The notes below the pieces were generated by a model. It did no database searches. It saw only the letters and a list, made by a program, of their open reading frames with translations, and was not told the origin of the DNA. 16,456 bases of DNA from Solirubrobacterales bacterium (lineage in GTDB: Bacteria; Actinomycetota; Thermoleophilia; Solirubrobacterales; 70-9), in NCBI GenBank assembly GCA_030152805.1, contig JASLIG010000097.1, forward strand, positions 1-16,456, in the 5' to 3' direction. The first letter of the stretch is position 1. Every line of letters begins with the position of its first letter. Made by a program: the position numbers and the translations under genes. Below, in pieces: positions 13,487 to 16,456 of this stretch.

Positions 13487-14326
13487 ATGGCGTCGGTTGA
13501 CTCGAGCAGCGGCAGCGAGTCGGCGACGATCGCCGACCTCATCGACAGCGCAACCAAGATGATCGCGGCTGGAGGCTGCGAGGAGCCGCGTCCTGACGCC
13601 GAGGCGCTCGTCGCCGACGCGCTGGGAGTCAGCGTCGAGCAGCTCGCCAGCGACGGCAAGGGAGACCTCCCGCCCGCCGCGGTGCAGGCGATCGCCGCCG
13701 CCGCGGCGCGGCGCGCGACGCGCGAGCCGATGGCCTACATCCTCGGCCGCGAATCGTTCCGCCAGATCGAGCTGAAGGTCGACGAGCGGGTGCTGATTCC
13801 CCGCCGCGAAACGGAGCTGCTGGTCGAGGCCGCCCTCGAACTCCCAGAGGGCGCTCGCGTGCACGAGGTCGGCACCGGCTCGGGCGCGGTGGCGCTCTCC
13901 CTGCGCAGCGAGCGACCCGATCTGCGCGTCACCGCCTCGGACATCTCGCCGGAAGCCGTAGAAGCGGCCCGCGAGAACGCCGAGCGGCTCGGCCTCGAAC
14001 TCGAGATATCAGTCGCCGCCGGCCTCCCCGACGGGCTCGACGATCTCGACATGATCGTCGCCAACCTTCCCTACGTCACCGACGAGACGGTCCAGACCCG
14101 GCCACCGGAGATCCGCCGCGAGCCGCGGGTCGCGGTGATCACCGACCCGGGGGTCGGCGAGCTCGACGTAATCCGCGGCGTGATCGCGGAAACGCCGAGC
14201 GGCTGCCTGATGGCCCTCGAGCACGACGCTCACCACGGGCCGGCGATGCGCAACCTGCTGAATGAAGCAACCACGATGCGCGACTACATGGGAAACGAGC
14301 GAGCCACCGTCGGCCGCGCGCCCTGA
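13487..14326 (+). CDS. PrmC/HemK-family SAM-dependent methyltransferase
   Basis: 279 aa. The N-terminal helical domain with REPMAYILGRESF (79-91) and the linker LIPRRETELLVEAAL (103-117) are those of PrmC, which methylates the GGQ glutamine of peptide-release factors. SAM motif I is HEVGTGSGAVALSL (126-139), and VTASDISPEAVEAARENA (148-165) holds the acidic ribose-binding residue. The catalytic NPPY is NLPYV here (193-197). The C-terminal part fits the family (CLMALEHDAHHGPAMRNLL). Housekeeping prmC normally sits near prfA, which is not here; in this operon it more probably methylates an amide or amine in the pathway. It could still be the sole release-factor methylase. It lies 24 bp before the ArgRS-like gene. 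Confidence 0.85.
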   Translation: MASVDSSSGSESATIADLIDSATKMIAAGGCEEPRPDAEALVADALGVSVEQLASDGKGDLPPAAVQAIAAAAARRATREPMAYILGRESFRQIELKVDERVLIPRRETELLVEAALELPEGARVHEVGTGSGAVALSLRSERPDLRVTASDISPEAVEAARENAERLGLELEISVAAGLPDGLDDLDMIVANLPYVTDETVQTRPPEIRREPRVAVITDPGVGELDVIRGVIAETPSGCLMALEHDAHHGPAMRNLLNEATTMRDYMGNERATVGRAP

Positions 14327-14350
14327 GCACCAGGGGAAGGCGGTCGGTGC

Positions 14351-16051
14351 ATGAACCTGATCGACGACCTGCGTGAGGCGCTGCGCAGCGCCGGGCTCGA
14401 CCAAGACCTATCGATCGCGCCGCTCAAGGGCGCCGGCAGCTCGGACCTGGCGGTTATCGTCCAGCGTGCCGATGACGTCAAGCGGCAGGCAATGGACGCC
14501 GCCGCGGTGCTGACGGAGCTGCCCGAGGTCGCAGCGGTGAAGCGCGCCGGCCAGCGGCTTCTGGTCCGCTTCGACGACGAGGTCGTGGCGGAGCTGGGCG
14601 CGGCGCTCGAGAGCAGCGACCCCGCCGCGCTCGACTCGAGCGATCTCTTCGCGGGACGCGACTACATCGTCGAGTTCTGCGACGCCAACACGACCAAGGG
14701 CCTCCACATCGGGCACCTGCGCAACATCGCCATCGGCCAGTCGATCGCCTGCGCGCTCGAAGCCGCCGGCGCCAACGTCGATCGGCAGACCCAGATCTCC
14801 GACGCCGGGCAGCAGATGGGCGAGGCGATGGCCGGCTACCTCGACTACGCCGACGGCCAGACCCCGGAGCAGGCGGGCCAGAAGGGGGACCTGTTCGTCG
14901 GCGAGCTATACGCCCGCTACGCGCGCGAGAACAGCGTCCCCGCCGATGAGGTCGCCCAGGACGACCTGCCGGTAGCTCGCGAGATGATGGAACGCGAGGA
15001 CCCGGCCACGATCCTGCTCCGCAAGTGGAGTGCCGGCGAGGAGGAGGCAACGGCGCTGTTCCGGAAGGTCCGCGACTGGGTGGTCGCCGGCCAGCGGGAA
15101 ACGCTGGCGCGATTCGGCATAGCCTTCAGCCGCCCCCTGTTCGAGTCCTCCTACACGGAGGAGCTCACCGCGCTCGCCGAGTCCGGGCTCGAGGCGGGCG
15201 TTTTCAGCCGCGCGGACAGCGGGGCACTGATCTACGAGACTGGGCGCGAGGATTATCCGGTCTTCCCGCTCGCGCGGCCGGACGGGTTCTCGACGCTGAA
15301 CTTCCGCGCGCTGACGATCTGGTACGAGCTGATGCCGGAATGCGTGGGGTCGACGACGATCCACGTGGTCGGGATCGAGTGGAGGCAGCACACCGTCTGC
15401 GTCGAAGAAATCTTCAGCAAGCTGTGTCCCGACATCCCGGCACTGCCGACCCACGACATCCTCCACGGGATGGTCTCCACCGAGCGCGGCGTCGCCAGCT
15501 CCAGCGAAGGGAACGTGGTGCTGGTCGACGACCTGCTCGACGAGCTGGCCGATTCTGCCACCGTCACGGAGCTGGCGATCGAGGGGCGGCCGGGCTGCGA
15601 AGCGGATGACCTCGCCGTCATGATCGCGCTCGGCTTCTTCCTCGACCACCCGACTATCAAGCCGATGACAATGAGTCCGGAGGCCATGCTCGACGAGCGG
15701 ACCAGCACCGGCCTTGTCCTCGCCCGCGCCTGGACGAGCGCGTGGGACCCAGGGGCCGACGGCGCCCCCGACCCGCGGCCGGACGATCCCGTCTACCGCT
15801 TTGCCGTGATGCAGTCCCAGGTGCACCGCCAGCTCCTGCTCCTCGCACTGGAGCAGATCGACATGCTCGGCTTGGTCCGCTACCTGGCCCGCTTCAGCGA
15901 GTGGTACCTCGAGCAGCCGCCGGATCCGCGCACGGCCCGCGCCATGCGCTCGCTGCTCGGCGCCGGACTGCGCAGCCTCGGCCTGCTGCGCTCAGACCCA
16001 GCGCTCGCCACAGCCCACGCTGGGGAGTCCAGGGCCGCGACCCGAATCTGA
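14351..16051 (+). CDS. Arginyl-tRNA synthetase-like protein
   Basis: 566 aa, about the length of ArgRS. An N-terminal additional domain (about 1-90) precedes the catalytic core with VEFCDANTTKGLHIGHLRN (107-125; HIGH at 119-122 intact), IGQSIACALEAAG, and RQTQISDAGQQMG (145-157). YPVFPLARPDG (302-312), HVVGIEWRQHT (338-348) and LPTHDILHGMV follow. The KMSKS region is VASSSEGNVVLVDDLLDE (381-398) without its lysines; many bacterial ArgRSs also lack a canonical KMSKS, so activity is plausible. A DALR-type helical anticodon domain occupies about 480-548. As the last gene of the AmCP operon it is probably a specialised paralogue. Options are charging the pathway amino acid to a tRNA, tRNA-free ligase chemistry as in MshC or EpmA, or self-resistance. 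Being the organism's only ArgRS is less likely but not excluded. Confidence 0.85.
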   Translation: MNLIDDLREALRSAGLDQDLSIAPLKGAGSSDLAVIVQRADDVKRQAMDAAAVLTELPEVAAVKRAGQRLLVRFDDEVVAELGAALESSDPAALDSSDLFAGRDYIVEFCDANTTKGLHIGHLRNIAIGQSIACALEAAGANVDRQTQISDAGQQMGEAMAGYLDYADGQTPEQAGQKGDLFVGELYARYARENSVPADEVAQDDLPVAREMMEREDPATILLRKWSAGEEEATALFRKVRDWVVAGQRETLARFGIAFSRPLFESSYTEELTALAESGLEAGVFSRADSGALIYETGREDYPVFPLARPDGFSTLNFRALTIWYELMPECVGSTTIHVVGIEWRQHTVCVEEIFSKLCPDIPALPTHDILHGMVSTERGVASSSEGNVVLVDDLLDELADSATVTELAIEGRPGCEADDLAVMIALGFFLDHPTIKPMTMSPEAMLDERTSTGLVLARAWTSAWDPGADGAPDPRPDDPVYRFAVMQSQVHRQLLLLALEQIDMLGLVRYLARFSEWYLEQPPDPRTARAMRSLLGAGLRSLGLLRSDPALATAHAGESRAATRI

Positions 16052-16128
16052 CACCCCCATCGACCTCCGAATCCGTGCATCCGTTCGTCTCATGGGGTAG
16101 AGGGAGCTCAGAGGAGCACCCGTTACCG

Positions 16129-16134
16129 AAGGAG
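16129..16134 (+). promoter_or_regulatory. Ribosome-binding site for the DHFR-like gene
   Basis: AAGGAG lies 6 nt before the GTG at 16141 and selects that start. The 89-bp gap after the ArgRS-like gene shows only a weak CCCCAT/ATGGGG inverted repeat and no clear terminator. Confidence 0.7.
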
Positions 16135-16140
16135 AGTCGA

Positions 16141-16456
16141 GTGGGAAAGCTGATTGCGACAACACAGGCCACCGTCGACGGCGTCATAGACCCGGTCGGC
16201 GAGTGGGTGCAGGCGGACGGGGACCACGGCGAGTACTCGTTCGAACGTCAGGCGAGGTCCAGCGGGCTGGTGCTGGGCCGCAAGACCTACAAGGGGCTAG
16301 CGGGATATTGGCCCAATCAATCGGGCAAATGGGCAGACATGGTCAACTCGATGCGGAAGTACGTCGGGTCCAACACTCTGTCCGGAGGTCTCGAGTGGAA
16401 CGCGACCCTGCTCGAGGGGGACCTCGAGGACTCGATCCCGAAGCTGAAGGACGAGG
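16141..16456 (+). CDS. RibD C-terminal/dihydrofolate reductase-like protein (3' end beyond window)
   Basis: 105 codons are visible from a GTG. MGKLIATTQATVDGVIDP (1-18), the acidic/aromatic loop GEWVQADGDHGEYSFER (20-36), SGLVLGRKTYKGLAGYWP (41-58) and DMVNSMRKYVGSNTL (66-80) match actinobacterial dihydrofolate-reductase-family proteins of the RibD C-terminal type, which bind NADPH; physiological substrates are mostly unknown. The protein should run about 80-90 residues further. It has its own strong ribosome site and an 89-bp gap to the ArgRS-like gene, so it is probably not part of the AmCP operon, although a reductase role in the pathway cannot be excluded. Confidence 0.85.
   Translation, partial: MGKLIATTQATVDGVIDPVGEWVQADGDHGEYSFERQARSSGLVLGRKTYKGLAGYWPNQSGKWADMVNSMRKYVGSNTLSGGLEWNATLLEGDLEDSIPKLKDE

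Noticed and set aside
1..16456. CRISPR array, rRNA genes or transposase
   Set aside because: No regularly spaced repeats, conserved rRNA segments or transposase/integrase motifs were seen on either strand.

Overview
The window is very GC-rich with compact overlapping genes and looks like an actinobacterial chromosome. The AraC/VOC/DUF1801/DHFR-like gene types suggest Thermoleophilia (Solirubrobacterales-like), but this is inference from protein flavour and not a phylogeny.

Left flank (1-3823, all minus strand): a 3'-truncated D-cysteine desulfhydrase/ACC-deaminase-like PLP enzyme, a DUF1801 protein, a VOC (glyoxalase-fold) protein, a much reduced AraC-family regulator remnant still coupled to the VOC gene, and an OLD-family ATPase/TOPRIM nuclease. 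Just upstream of the OLD gene lies a tRNA-Lys(UUU) gene (3886-4089, minus) whose D-loop is split by an insert of about 131 nt. Without the insert the parts form a normal 73-nt cloverleaf.

Centre and right (4117-16051): an amino-group carrier protein (AmCP, LysW-type) biosynthetic cluster. A divergent control region (9284-9385) with a perfect 7-bp inverted repeat separates two operons. The minus operon encodes a DegT/DnrJ-type aminotransferase and a split transketolase (N and C subunits), joined by ATGA overlaps. The plus operon encodes LysW, LysY (reductase), LysZ (kinase), LysK (deacylase), LysX (ATP-grasp ligase), a PrmC/HemK-like methyltransferase and an ArgRS-like protein. Convergent with the transketolase genes, with one base between the stop codons, is a LeuRS-like protein that has lost both HIGH and KMSKS motifs.

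The expected logic is as follows. LysX attaches an amino acid (probably glutamate) through its alpha-amino group to the C-terminal Glu of LysW. LysZ phosphorylates and LysY reduces the side chain to a semialdehyde. The transketolase adds a two-carbon ketol unit. The aminotransferase converts the ketone to an amine. LysK frees the product. This matches the AmCP route to 2,6-diamino-5,7-dihydroxyheptanoic acid (DADH) known from Streptomyces vazabitide-type clusters. What differs here is the absence of any visible NRPS and the presence of a methyltransferase, an ArgRS paralogue and a LeuRS-derived protein, which suggests aaRS-type chemistry in place of NRPS assembly. The window ends with the start of a RibD-C/DHFR-like reductase, probably outside the cluster.
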